Part shown: positions 1-7,687 of the stretch, piece after piece
Layout of the letters: each line of letters opens with the position of its first letter
How positions within the stretch are numbered: the first letter of the stretch is position 1
DNA from: an uncultured Porphyromonadaceae bacterium
GTDB taxonomy: Bacteria > Bacteroidota > Bacteroidia > Bacteroidales > Muribaculaceae
Direction: 5' to 3'
DNA length: 21,968 nt
NCBI GenBank assembly: GCA_947178245.1
Contig: CAMWXO010000011.1
Span: 1 to 21,968 of the forward strand
Program-made: the position numbers and the translations under genes
Notes under the pieces: generated by a model
What the model was told of the DNA's origin: nothing
The model's input: only the letters and a program-made list of their open reading frames with translations
Databases searched by the model: none

Positions 1-539
1 AAACTTATTTGGGTAATAATTTCCAAAGCACGCCGATAATTGCCATTTTTTATCATAATTTTGGCAAATCCTTCGGTGAGAGAGGGCTTTTCTTCCTCTT
101 TCACTTCTTTTTTGGGGCGTATTCTTCCCGCTTGTCCGGCAAGGAATGAATCTATGGCTCCGAGGGTTCCGTCGGCTGCCTGAGGGCCGTCGGCCGTGGG
201 CAGCGGTGCGAGTTCAGATTCGAGCATGGATGCATAATCCACTGCGGGCGCCACGGCAACTATGCTCTCCGCGACGGTGGCTTTTTCCTCAGCCGTGTCG
301 CCTGCTTTGCCGAATTTCTTCAGGAATGAGTCGATCGTGTCGTCGGTGGAGAGTGTAGGGAGATCAGAAGTGCCGTAGAAATCGTGGAAATCTTCCGACG
401 CGTCGCCCAGCAGGGCTCGCCGGGCATCCGGATCGCCGATGATAGCGGCGATGCGACGGCGGTGAACGAGCAGTTTCTCAGGGTCGGTCTCCGTCTTGAG
501 GGCCTCTATGTCGGGGATTACGTAGTAGGGGAGTGGCAT
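1..539 (-). CDS. Hypothetical protein, C-terminus beyond window (lptE-secG intergenic type)
   Basis: This open frame starts at ATG 539-537 and runs at least 179 codons to the left edge without a stop, so only the C-terminus is missing. It opens with MPLPYYVIPDIEAL. The middle is acidic and Ala-rich. The last visible part (SLTEGFAKIMIKNGNYRRAL then EIITQIS) resembles the start of a TPR-like helix pair. From memory, Bacteroidales often carry a short protein ending in such a segment between lptE and secG, so secG may lie just outside; this is inference. It starts 41 bp after the lptE stop on the same strand, so the two are probably co-transcribed. No signal peptide or membrane helix is visible. 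Function is unknown; cytoplasmic location is likely. Confidence 0.75.
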   Translation of the reverse strand, partial: MPLPYYVIPDIEALKTETDPEKLLVHRRRIAAIIGDPDARRALLGDASEDFHDFYGTSDLPTLSTDDTIDSFLKKFGKAGDTAEEKATVAESIVAVAPAVDYASMLESELAPLPTADGPQAADGTLGAIDSFLAGQAGRIRPKKEVKEEEKPSLTEGFAKIMIKNGNYRRALEIITQIS

Positions 540-580
540 GGCGTGTGATGGTTAGTGAGATGTATGTGTTGAACGCGGGC

Positions 581-1096
581 CTACCAGTTGCCGAGCGTGG
601 CGTTGAAGATCAGGTCTACAAGTTCGTCGCAGATCTCCTCGCAGAGATTGTCTTGCACGTCGGTCAGCATCAGCGAGCTGTCAAATTGCCTGTAGGCCGA
701 GAAGGACTGGTCTACGTCGTTGGCCGGATTCTTGTGGTCTGTGTATTTCACTTTCACCGTAATCGTAAGTCGCGTTTCGGTGGCGTAGGCATCAGTGCCC
801 ACGGCCTGGGGCGAGAGGGAGTAGCCCGTGATCTCGCCGCTCATCTCGAGGTCTGACGATCCGCTCACTTCCTGAAGACGTGTCTGCCGGGTGATGGTGT
901 TGAGCAGTTTGTTTTCAAAAAGTTGCTGCAGCGGAGAGTAGACGAGTGCTGCCCGTATCGGGAACTCCGAGACGTGGATTGTCTTGTAGATATCGTAGTT
1001 GAGCGCCGAGCCGTTAAACTTGTAGCTTATCGTGCATCCTGCAAGCAGGATGAGGCAGCTCAGGGCCATGGTGAGATGTGAAAGTAGACGCTTCAT
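581..1096 (-). CDS. lptE: LptE-family LPS-assembly lipoprotein
   Basis: This 171-residue lipoprotein has a signal peptide ending in the lipobox LLAGC, with lipidated Cys21, followed by the LptE-like start TISYKFNGSALNYD. In Bacteroidetes this family is the small partner that plugs LptD, the outer-membrane translocon delivering lipopolysaccharide to the surface. Length and the beta-rich body (TRLTITVKVKYTD, FSAYRQFDSS) fit the family. It follows a sigma-54 activator gene by 28 bp and precedes the next gene by 41 bp, the usual Bacteroidales order. No promoter of its own was seen, so read-through from the activator gene is likely. The family call is firm; the LptD partner is not in this window. 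Confidence 0.85.
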   Translation of the reverse strand: MKRLLSHLTMALSCLILLAGCTISYKFNGSALNYDIYKTIHVSEFPIRAALVYSPLQQLFENKLLNTITRQTRLQEVSGSSDLEMSGEITGYSLSPQAVGTDAYATETRLTITVKVKYTDHKNPANDVDQSFSAYRQFDSSLMLTDVQDNLCEEICDELVDLIFNATLGNW

Positions 1097-1124
1097 GTTG
1101 TCTGTGGAAGGGGGTATATATGGA

Positions 1125-2279
1125 TCAGGATATTCCGAAATCCTGCATTTTGCGATAGAGTGTCCGCACCGATATCTGGAGCTCCTCGGCGGCCTGTTTC
1201 TTATTGCCGTCGTGCTTTGCGAGGGTTTCCTCTATCACCCTGCGTTCCGAGTCGCCGAGGGGGTCGCCGGTAGTATGCCCGTCGATCGGTGACGAAGCCA
1301 TGAGTGCGCGCACGTCTCTGATGCCTGTGCTTTTGTCGTCGGCTCCCCGTGCGTCCTGCACCTGCCGGCGCAGTTCGGAGATGTCTTCTCTCAGGGCAAA
1401 CAGCATCTGCCATAGCATCTTGCGTTCCGTCTCGTATGAATTGTCGGGCGGCGGCGCCAGCATGGGAGTCGCCCCGCCGTCGCTGCCGAGGGGCAGATAC
1501 TCCAGTATCTTGTGTCGGTCTATCTCAGTTCCGCTCTCGAAGAGCGAGAGCTGATCTATCACGTTTTTCAACTGTCTCACGTTGCCCGGCCAGTTATAGA
1601 GTTGCATCGCGCGCTTGGCATCTTCGCTCAGAGATATGGGCTTCGTCATGTATTTCTCCGAGAAATCAGCCGCAAACTTCCGGGCAAGCAGCTGAATGTC
1701 GGATCCGCGCTCTGAGAGTGGCGGCACGCTGATCACTACGGTCGACAGGCGATAGTACAGGTCTTCACGAAATCTGCCCTGCGCCACGGCCTTGGGCAGG
1801 TCTACGTTGGTGGCGGCCACAACGCGCACGTCTGCGGTCTGCACAGTGCTGCTTCCCACCTTCAGAAATTCCCCCGTCTCCAGCACGCGCAGCAGACGAG
1901 CCTGGGTGGTGAGCGGCAATTCGGCCACCTCGTCGAGGAATATGGTGCCCCCGTCGGCTTCCTCGAAATAGCCCTTGCGGGTGGCCACGGCGCCCGTGAA
2001 GGCCCCTTTCTCATGGCCGAAGAGTTCGCTGTCGATGGTGCCCTCGGGGATTGCGCCGCAGTTGACGGCGATATATTTCTTGTGCTTGCGGGCTCCGAAC
2101 TGGTGAATTATCTTGGGGAAGAATTCCTTGCCGGAGCCGGAAGGCCCGGACACAAGCACAGAGAGATCAATCGGAGCGACTGTCACCGCCCGTTTGATCG
2201 CCTCTATCAGTGCCGGTGAGTCGCCTATGATCTGGAGGCGTTGCTTCACCTTGATTATTTCGTCGGATATATCTGGCAT
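1125..2279 (-). CDS. Sigma-54-dependent transcriptional activator (AAA+ plus Fis HTH, no receiver)
   Basis: This 384-residue bacterial enhancer-binding protein would use ATP hydrolysis to open promoters held by sigma-54 RNA polymerase. The AAA+ domain begins almost at the N-terminus. It has Walker A GPSGSGKE (45-52), the sigma-54 contact loop GAFTGA (92-97), Walker B GTIFLDE (111-117), the region GRFREDLYYRL (168-178) and sensor II WPGNVRQL (230-237). A linker with a short charged helix (about 283-312) leads to a Fis-type HTH at 345-382 (KKQAAEELQISVRTLYRKM). No receiver, GAF or PAS domain is present, so activity is probably set by expression or by a partner. It lies directly upstream of lptE, as in many Bacteroidales, but regulation of lptE is not shown by the sequence. 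Confidence 0.92.
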   Translation of the reverse strand: MPDISDEIIKVKQRLQIIGDSPALIEAIKRAVTVAPIDLSVLVSGPSGSGKEFFPKIIHQFGARKHKKYIAVNCGAIPEGTIDSELFGHEKGAFTGAVATRKGYFEEADGGTIFLDEVAELPLTTQARLLRVLETGEFLKVGSSTVQTADVRVVAATNVDLPKAVAQGRFREDLYYRLSTVVISVPPLSERGSDIQLLARKFAADFSEKYMTKPISLSEDAKRAMQLYNWPGNVRQLKNVIDQLSLFESGTEIDRHKILEYLPLGSDGGATPMLAPPPDNSYETERKMLWQMLFALREDISELRRQVQDARGADDKSTGIRDVRALMASSPIDGHTTGDPLGDSERRVIEETLAKHDGNKKQAAEELQISVRTLYRKMQDFGIS

Positions 2280-2342
2280 GTCGGGTTATAGATTGATGAG
2301 GCTTCCGCCTCGGCTCTTGCTGAGCGCCTGTGGCCTCAGGGA

Positions 2343-2915
2343 TTATTTGCATCCGCCGCAACCGTCGCCGCAACCGCATTCCTTGTCGCCGGAATGGCAA
2401 CCGCAGCCTGAGTTGCAACCGCAGCCGTGCTTGGGATGAAGCTCATCTTCAGTGGCATCGCGCACGTCGATGATTTCCCCGTCGAAGTCTACGGTCTTCC
2501 CGGCGAAGGGATGGTTGAAGTCCATCTCCACAAATTCGGGAGTCACTTTCTTCACCAGTCCGCTGATGATGGCTCCGGTATTGGTCATCATGTCGAGCAC
2601 GCCGCCCTCCTTCACTTCCACGGCCATCTTGCCGTCGCGCATGAAGGCCTCTACGGGCACCTGCTGCACATATTCCTCCATCACAGGCCCGAAAGCCACC
2701 TCCGGAGGGAGTGTCACCGAGAATTTGTCGCCCTTGGCGAGGCCCTTGAGTGTGGCCACGAGCCCGGGTATCACTTCTTCCGTGACGCCGTAGACCATAG
2801 TGTCGGGCGCCTCTGGCTTTGCCTCAAACAGAACTTCGCCGCTGTCGGCATCTTTCACTTTATATGCAAACGCAACGAACTTGCCGTTGTCGATTTTTTC
2901 TCTGTTATCTTCCAT
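2343..2915 (-). CDS. slyD: SlyD-type FKBP peptidyl-prolyl isomerase with metal-binding tail
   Basis: This 190-residue protein catalyses cis-trans isomerisation of prolyl bonds and acts as a folding chaperone. The FKBP core is split by an insert-in-flap domain: the first half contains EEVIPGLVATLKGLAKGDKF (46-65) and AFGP (74-77), the insert spans about 78-130, and the core resumes at NHPFAGKTVDFDGEIIDVRD (134-153). The tail from His160 is rich in Cys, His and Gly (Cys at 165, 167, 171, 173, 180, 182, 186, 189). In SlyD proteins such tails bind nickel and other metals. There is no signal peptide, so it is cytoplasmic. It ends 63 bp before the sigma-54 activator; a 14-nt hairpin with a GNRA-type loop (2298-2311) lies in that gap without a U-run. 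Confidence 0.92.
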   Translation of the reverse strand: MEDNREKIDNGKFVAFAYKVKDADSGEVLFEAKPEAPDTMVYGVTEEVIPGLVATLKGLAKGDKFSVTLPPEVAFGPVMEEYVQQVPVEAFMRDGKMAVEVKEGGVLDMMTNTGAIISGLVKKVTPEFVEMDFNHPFAGKTVDFDGEIIDVRDATEDELHPKHGCGCNSGCGCHSGDKECGCGDGCGGCK

Positions 2916-2997
2916 ATATGTAGTTCTTTTCTTTTATCAACAAATTATCTGCCGATTACGTTCAGATGTGCTCCGAAATCTCATGCCGGCTATCCGG

Positions 2998-4041
2998 CTA
3001 TGTGGCCGGCACATCGTCGGGATCCTCTTCCGCATCCTCATCGTCTGCCTGAGCCTCGTCTTCCACCTCTTCGGGATGCTTCAGGTCATATTGCCGCTGC
3101 ACTTCGCGCACGTCGAAGTAGAAGCCCGACTGCACCTTGTCGCGCAGGCGCTTGGCGGTTTCTTCTTCCGGCTCTGCCTGGATATAGTCGTAGCCCGGTT
3201 CGATGAAGGAGGCGTCTACAGGCCTGTAGCCCATCAGCTGCACCATGTCGTATTCATGCGCCGGATATATCACGAACCACGCGTTTTCTTCATTCTCGCC
3301 TGTGCCTGTGCTCTTTATCGCTCCGAGCAGATGTTCGAGGCGATATTCCCATATCTTGGCGCTCATGTCCTTGCGCCGCTCCTTCAGCACGTGCACCAGA
3401 AAAGACATCTGCCGCAGGTCGAAAGGATTGTCGCGCATGGTGAGTTCGGCATATTTGCGGATAGTATCGATTTCTTCCTTGGTGTGGGAGGTCTTGTTGC
3501 GGTATTGTTCGGTGATGCTTGAATAGGGCGACTCCCGGTAGGGGTCATAGTCTTCCTGAAACATGTAGCCCAGATACAGATGTCTGAATTCCTCAGCGGT
3601 CATGGTGGTGTCGTTGAGATTGAATTTCTTCATCAGTTTCGGGAAATACATCTTGCTCTTCGGGTCGAGTGTTGCCTGACGTATCGCCTCAAGATCGGGA
3701 CGCTCCACGTTCACCTGACGCTTCGATGACTTGGCCGGCTTCACTTCCGGGCTCTTGGAGTCGGGATTGACATCGGCCGCGGTCAGCGCCCAGTTGGCTC
3801 CTCCGGTAGTGCGCACGGGGCTCCTTCGCTTGCTTGTCTTGCCCGACGACTTCTTGCGGGTTTTCTTGCGGGTGGTGGTCGTCGTCTTGGCTTTCGCTTT
3901 CGTGCGTTTCCGGGCGGCATCTACGCCGCAGGGGGCGATGAGCGCGAGCAGCAACACGAGCAGAAGGGCCCGGAGTCCGAGCCGCCGGGCTCGTGGCGCT
4001 TGCGGTAAGGAGGATGTGGATATGTGAGTCAAACCGGTCAT
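2998..4041 (-). CDS. DUF4919 envelope protein with highly basic N-terminal segment
   Basis: This 347-residue protein begins with a basic stretch and a strong hydrophobic segment (about 22-42, LGLRALLLVLLLALIAP) that reads as a signal peptide cleaved near VDA. Next comes a dense Lys/Arg/Thr/Ser run (43-76). A DUF4919-like region begins near 113 (ERPDLEAIRQATLDPKSKMY, then MTAEEFRHLYLGYMFQEDYD), and an acidic tail closes the protein (DDEDAEEDPDD). DUF4919 is a Bacteroidetes domain of unknown function. The basic stretch just after the signal peptide is unusual for an exported protein and might bind DNA, LPS or peptidoglycan; that is inference. It lies between the HD phosphodiesterase (58 bp away) and slyD (82 bp), all on one strand. 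Confidence 0.75.
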   Translation of the reverse strand: MTGLTHISTSSLPQAPRARRLGLRALLLVLLLALIAPCGVDAARKRTKAKAKTTTTTRKKTRKKSSGKTSKRRSPVRTTGGANWALTAADVNPDSKSPEVKPAKSSKRQVNVERPDLEAIRQATLDPKSKMYFPKLMKKFNLNDTTMTAEEFRHLYLGYMFQEDYDPYRESPYSSITEQYRNKTSHTKEEIDTIRKYAELTMRDNPFDLRQMSFLVHVLKERRKDMSAKIWEYRLEHLLGAIKSTGTGENEENAWFVIYPAHEYDMVQLMGYRPVDASFIEPGYDYIQAEPEEETAKRLRDKVQSGFYFDVREVQRQYDLKHPEEVEDEAQADDEDAEEDPDDVPAT

Positions 4042-4053
4042 AATCTTAAAGGT

Positions 4054-4081
4054 AGAGGGGTCGCTGAGTGGAGTCCCCTCT
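4054..4081 (-). other. Intergenic hairpin in the leader of the DUF4919 gene
   Basis: A 7-bp perfect inverted repeat (AGAGGGG at 4054-4060, CCCCTCT at 4075-4081) sits in the 58-bp gap before the DUF4919 start. In the minus-strand transcript it is not followed by a U-run. On the plus strand it is followed by TTATTTA, but no plus-strand gene ends here. A processing site, RNA-stability element or leader structure is possible. Confidence 0.35.
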
Positions 4082-4099
4082 TTATTTAACGGAGATATT

Positions 4100-6196
4100 T
4101 CACTTTTGTTGTTCTGCTGAAGCCGAGTCGCGCTTCTGTATCTCCGGGTATTCTATGCGTGAGTGGTAGATGGTGGCGAGCCGCTTCTTGAACGTGTCCT
4201 TTATGGTGTTGATGTCTTTGAAGTTGATGGGCGAGTCGTTGTAGAGGCCATCGGCTATCTGCGAGTCTATGATGCGGTCTACGAGCGCGTTGATCGACTC
4301 CGGACTGTAGTCTTTCAGTGAGCGCGACGCCGCTTCCACCGCATCGGCCATCATCAGGATGGTGGTCTCCTTGCTCTGCGGGTTCGGCCCGGGATATTCG
4401 TAGAGCGATTTGTCGATCTCCACGCCTTCCGGGGCTTCGTTGACGGCGGTGTTGAAGAAATATTTCGTCACTCCTTTCCCGTGATGCTCCGCTATGAAGT
4501 CTTTAATCACCTGAGGCAGCTTGGCATGCGAGGCCACAGTCAGGCCCTCCGTCACGTGGCTTATGATCTTCTTCGCGCTCGTGGCCGGGTCAAGACCCGC
4601 GTGGGGATTGACTCCATGCTGGTTTTCGGTGAAGAAAATGGGCGATTCCCCTTTCCCGATGTCATGATATAGCGCTCCGGTGCGCACGAGCGCTGTGTTG
4701 GCGTCGATGGCGCGGGCCGCCTCCGAAGCGAGCGACGACACCTGCATCGAATGCTGGAATGTGCCCGGGGCCACTTCCGCCAGATGGCGGAGCACGGGAT
4801 TGTTGATGTCGCTGAGTTCGAGCAGTGTCACCGTAGAAGTGAAGCCGAACACTTTCTCCACCACGAGTATCAGCAGATAGGCGAATGAGAGGAGCACGCT
4901 GTTGATGGCGAAGACTCCCACCGTGCGCCATGAGAAGGCGGTGAGGCTTCCCTCAGAGAGGAGGAGCATGATGATGTAGCAGAAATTGTAGAGTCCGAAC
5001 GTGACCAGTGCCGTGCGCAGGAGCTGGCTGCGGTTGGTGAGGTGATGGATGCAGAAGGTGGCTCCTACGCCTACGATGAACTGTATCACCACGAACTGGA
5101 ACTGGAAGGGCACCGCGAGAGCTGTAAGCAACACGCTGATTATTAGTGAGAAGATGGCGGTGCGCGAGTCGGTGAAAACGGTGATGATGATCGGGATTCC
5201 GGCAAAGGGCACTATGTAGAGGCCGCCGAGCAGCATCTCGGCGCTTCCGATGGCCAGCACGGTGAAGAGGGTGATCACCGAGACTATGAAGGTGACTTTC
5301 TTGAAATCCTCGAATGTGCGCTTCCGGTAGAAGGCGAGGAAAATATAAAGCAGCGTGAAGAGTGTGAGCACATACAGCGCCTGGGCCACGATGAAGAATT
5401 TCCTGGTTATCGTGGTGGACTGGGTCTTCTCCAGAGCGTCGAGATAATTGTTGAGGTTGGTGAAGATCTGGGCGTTGATGATGTCGCCGCGGTCTACTAT
5501 GCGCTGGCCTTTCTTGATGACGCCGAGGGCTGAATTGACATTAAGATATTCCTGATCCCGAAACCGCGTGTCGGAGACGGAGTCGATCACCACATTGGGC
5601 ACGAGGCTGGCGTTGAGCGCCTTGGCCACTTCCTTCGACATGGTGACGGGCTCCTTATGGGTGGAATGCAGGGCCACGTAGGCCGAGTCTACTGCCCTGA
5701 ACGCCATGTTGGGCGAGATCATCTGCGAGGCGTCGATAAGGCGCACCGCATTGTTGTCTTCCGACTCGTCGCTCATCCTGAGCTGAGGTGTGCGGAAGGT
5801 GTGGATTCTGTCGTAGATATCGGTGCTGACTATTCCCCTTGCATACATCTCGCTGAGCTTGCGCGTGAGAAAGGCCACATCGGGCACCGACGCGTAGTGC
5901 TCGATAATCTTCGTGAACCGGTCTACATTCTGCGCGGCGATTCTCGGGTCGCGCTCCACGAAGGGCACGAACTCGGCGTCGATGCTGTCGCGCATCTGCT
6001 GTGCCGATATGGAGTCGCGCATGATGGGCGTGTCGAACTCGGCCGTCAGCAGCGGATACCGCCAGGGCTGGTTGAGTTCGTAACTGTAGCTCTGGTGGTC
6101 GCTTTTCATCAGGAGCAGCAATATCAATATCGAGGCCACCAGCGCCACCGAGATCTTGAGCATTGTGGCGCTTGAGAGGATATCTTTCACTTTCAT
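4100..6196 (-). CDS. 7TM-HD domain phosphodiesterase, PgpH-like (probable c-di-AMP hydrolase)
   Basis: With ATG at 6196-6194 the product is 698 residues. A longer frame to 6250 exists, but its extra 18 residues lie inside the upstream gene, whereas MKVKDILSS followed by the first membrane helix (about 13-30) is the natural start. Layout: one helix, a periplasmic 7TMR-HDED-type domain (about 31-262), seven membrane helices (about 266-448) and a cytoplasmic HD domain. HD residues include His482, His511-Asp512 (HDIGK), His571-His572 and Asp618. PgpH relatives hydrolyse cyclic di-AMP to pApA. The start overlaps the RelA/SpoT stop as ATGA, pointing to translational coupling. In Listeria, PgpH is reported to be inhibited by ppGpp, which makes the pairing meaningful; substrate here is inferred from family. 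Confidence 0.9.
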   Translation of the reverse strand: MKVKDILSSATMLKISVALVASILILLLLMKSDHQSYSYELNQPWRYPLLTAEFDTPIMRDSISAQQMRDSIDAEFVPFVERDPRIAAQNVDRFTKIIEHYASVPDVAFLTRKLSEMYARGIVSTDIYDRIHTFRTPQLRMSDESEDNNAVRLIDASQMISPNMAFRAVDSAYVALHSTHKEPVTMSKEVAKALNASLVPNVVIDSVSDTRFRDQEYLNVNSALGVIKKGQRIVDRGDIINAQIFTNLNNYLDALEKTQSTTITRKFFIVAQALYVLTLFTLLYIFLAFYRKRTFEDFKKVTFIVSVITLFTVLAIGSAEMLLGGLYIVPFAGIPIIITVFTDSRTAIFSLIISVLLTALAVPFQFQFVVIQFIVGVGATFCIHHLTNRSQLLRTALVTFGLYNFCYIIMLLLSEGSLTAFSWRTVGVFAINSVLLSFAYLLILVVEKVFGFTSTVTLLELSDINNPVLRHLAEVAPGTFQHSMQVSSLASEAARAIDANTALVRTGALYHDIGKGESPIFFTENQHGVNPHAGLDPATSAKKIISHVTEGLTVASHAKLPQVIKDFIAEHHGKGVTKYFFNTAVNEAPEGVEIDKSLYEYPGPNPQSKETTILMMADAVEAASRSLKDYSPESINALVDRIIDSQIADGLYNDSPINFKDINTIKDTFKKRLATIYHSRIEYPEIQKRDSASAEQQK

Positions 6197-7662
6197 ATCT
6201 TCGACTTTATGATGTTTCTGGCTCTGGCAGTGATGCACTCCAAGAGCCATGTCTCGTCGGGGCTGACGCTTTCCACATGTATTATCTCCACCAGGTCGCC
6301 GCTGTCGAGCCTGTAAGAGCGCTCCACGAGCTGGCGTCCTATCTTGCCGGCCGCGCAGTGATTGCCGAGATAGGAATGGATGGCGTATGCCATATCCAGC
6401 ACCGTGGCTCCCGCGGGAAGCCCCACGAGGTCGCCGGCGGGGGTGAAGACGTAGATCTGCTGGGCGAAAATGTTGAAGCGCAGGGTGTCGAGGAAGTCCA
6501 CCGCGTTCGGCTCGGGATTGGCGAGTATCTCCTTCACGGAATTCACGAGATGGTCGAGGCGCTCGGTGTCGGTCTGCACCCCGTCTTTGTATTTCCAGTG
6601 TGCGGCATATCCGAGTTCGGCTATGTCGTCCATCTTGCGGCTGCGTATCTGCACTTCGGTCCAGCGTCCGAAGGCGTCGCAGAGCGTAAGGTGGAGCGCG
6701 CGGTAGCCATTGTCTTTCGGTGTCCGCAGCCAGTCGCGCGTGCGGTCGGGGTGCAGGCGGTAGCGCGCTGCGAGCACGTCGGCTATTCGTCGGGCTATGG
6801 CTTCCTCGAGAGAGTCGTCGTCGTTCTCATATATCACGCGCACTGCATAGACGTCGTAGATTTCCTCGAAAGGTATCTGCTTCTTCTGCATTTTTTTCCA
6901 GATGGAGTAGAAGCTCTTCACGCGGGCCTTCACCTCGTAGGTGAGACCCATTGCGTCAAGATCGCGCCGCAGCGGCTCCACAAATGCCTCCACACGCTGC
7001 CGGCGGTCAGACTCCCCGAGCTCGAGCTTGCGCTGGATGCTCTCGTAGGCTTCCGGATTCTCGCACTTGAACGCAAGGTCTTCAAATTCGGTCTTCATGC
7101 CGAAGAGTCCCAGCCGCTCGGCGAGAGGAGCGTAGACGTAAAGTGACTCGCGGGCCACACGCCGCCGGCGCTCGGGCCGCTGAGTGCTGATGGTGCGGAT
7201 ATTGTGCATCCTGTCGGCCATCTTCACGAGAATCACCCTCACGTCGGTGCTCATCGACATCATCATGTCGCGCAGTTTCAGCGCCTGGGTCTCGGCTGCG
7301 TGTCCGAAGATGCCGCCCGAGAGTTTGGTGATGCCCTCCACGATCGACGCGATATGCTCGCCGAAGTTTGCCCGCACGTCTTCGATCGTGGTGTCGGAAT
7401 GCTCCACTATGTCGTGAAGCAGCGCGCATACGATCGAGGTGCTGCCCAGCCCGAGCTCGCTGCTGCAGATCATGGCCACGGCTATGGCATGAAGTATGTA
7501 GGGGCTTCCGTCGTTGCGTCTGAAGCCCTGATGGGCGGCGCGTGCGAAGCGGAAGGCCTTGGCCACTTTCTCCACCTTACGGCGGTGGCGGCTCTCCACA
7601 TACGACCGCAGCAGCATGTCGTATGCGCGGCCGAATCTCTGTTCCTCCTCGGCGGTAAACAC
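6193..7662 (-). CDS. RelA/SpoT homologue ending after the TGS domain
   Basis: This 489-residue (p)ppGpp synthetase/hydrolase starts at GTG 7662-7660; an in-frame stop lies two codons upstream. The opening FTAEEEQ matches the usual Bacteroidetes Rel start. The hydrolase HD domain keeps His44, His58, His83-Asp84 and Asp150 (KMADRMHN). The synthetase domain shows ARVKSFYSIWKKM, IYDVYAVRVI (Asp270), NGYRALH and EVQIR (Glu336), so both activities look possible. A TGS domain covers about 398-462. The protein then stops at ARARNIIKSKI, the beginning of the helical region. Usual long RSH proteins continue about 250 residues with Zn-finger and ACT/RRM domains; these are absent. It starts 25 bp after the large exported protein gene and overlaps the next gene by 4 bp. 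Confidence 0.92.
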   Translation of the reverse strand: MFTAEEEQRFGRAYDMLLRSYVESRHRRKVEKVAKAFRFARAAHQGFRRNDGSPYILHAIAVAMICSSELGLGSTSIVCALLHDIVEHSDTTIEDVRANFGEHIASIVEGITKLSGGIFGHAAETQALKLRDMMMSMSTDVRVILVKMADRMHNIRTISTQRPERRRRVARESLYVYAPLAERLGLFGMKTEFEDLAFKCENPEAYESIQRKLELGESDRRQRVEAFVEPLRRDLDAMGLTYEVKARVKSFYSIWKKMQKKQIPFEEIYDVYAVRVIYENDDDSLEEAIARRIADVLAARYRLHPDRTRDWLRTPKDNGYRALHLTLCDAFGRWTEVQIRSRKMDDIAELGYAAHWKYKDGVQTDTERLDHLVNSVKEILANPEPNAVDFLDTLRFNIFAQQIYVFTPAGDLVGLPAGATVLDMAYAIHSYLGNHCAAGKIGRQLVERSYRLDSGDLVEIIHVESVSPDETWLLECITARARNIIKSKI

Positions 7663-7687
7663 TTTCTATTCTGTTTGCTTTACGACA

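Noticed and set aside
2427..3522. Two long plus-strand frames opposite slyD and the DUF4919 gene
   Set aside because: They are antisense to recognised proteins, carry no promoter, and their composition mirrors the opposite strand.
6197..6250. N-terminal extension of the HD phosphodiesterase to 6250
   Set aside because: The 18 extra residues overlap the RelA/SpoT gene, are unlike a membrane-protein start, and the ATGA overlap start is better.
6163..7146. Long plus-strand frame of 327 codons opposite the RelA/SpoT gene
   Set aside because: It is antisense to a clearly conserved enzyme, has no recognisable domain, and arises from the GC-rich codon pattern of the real gene.
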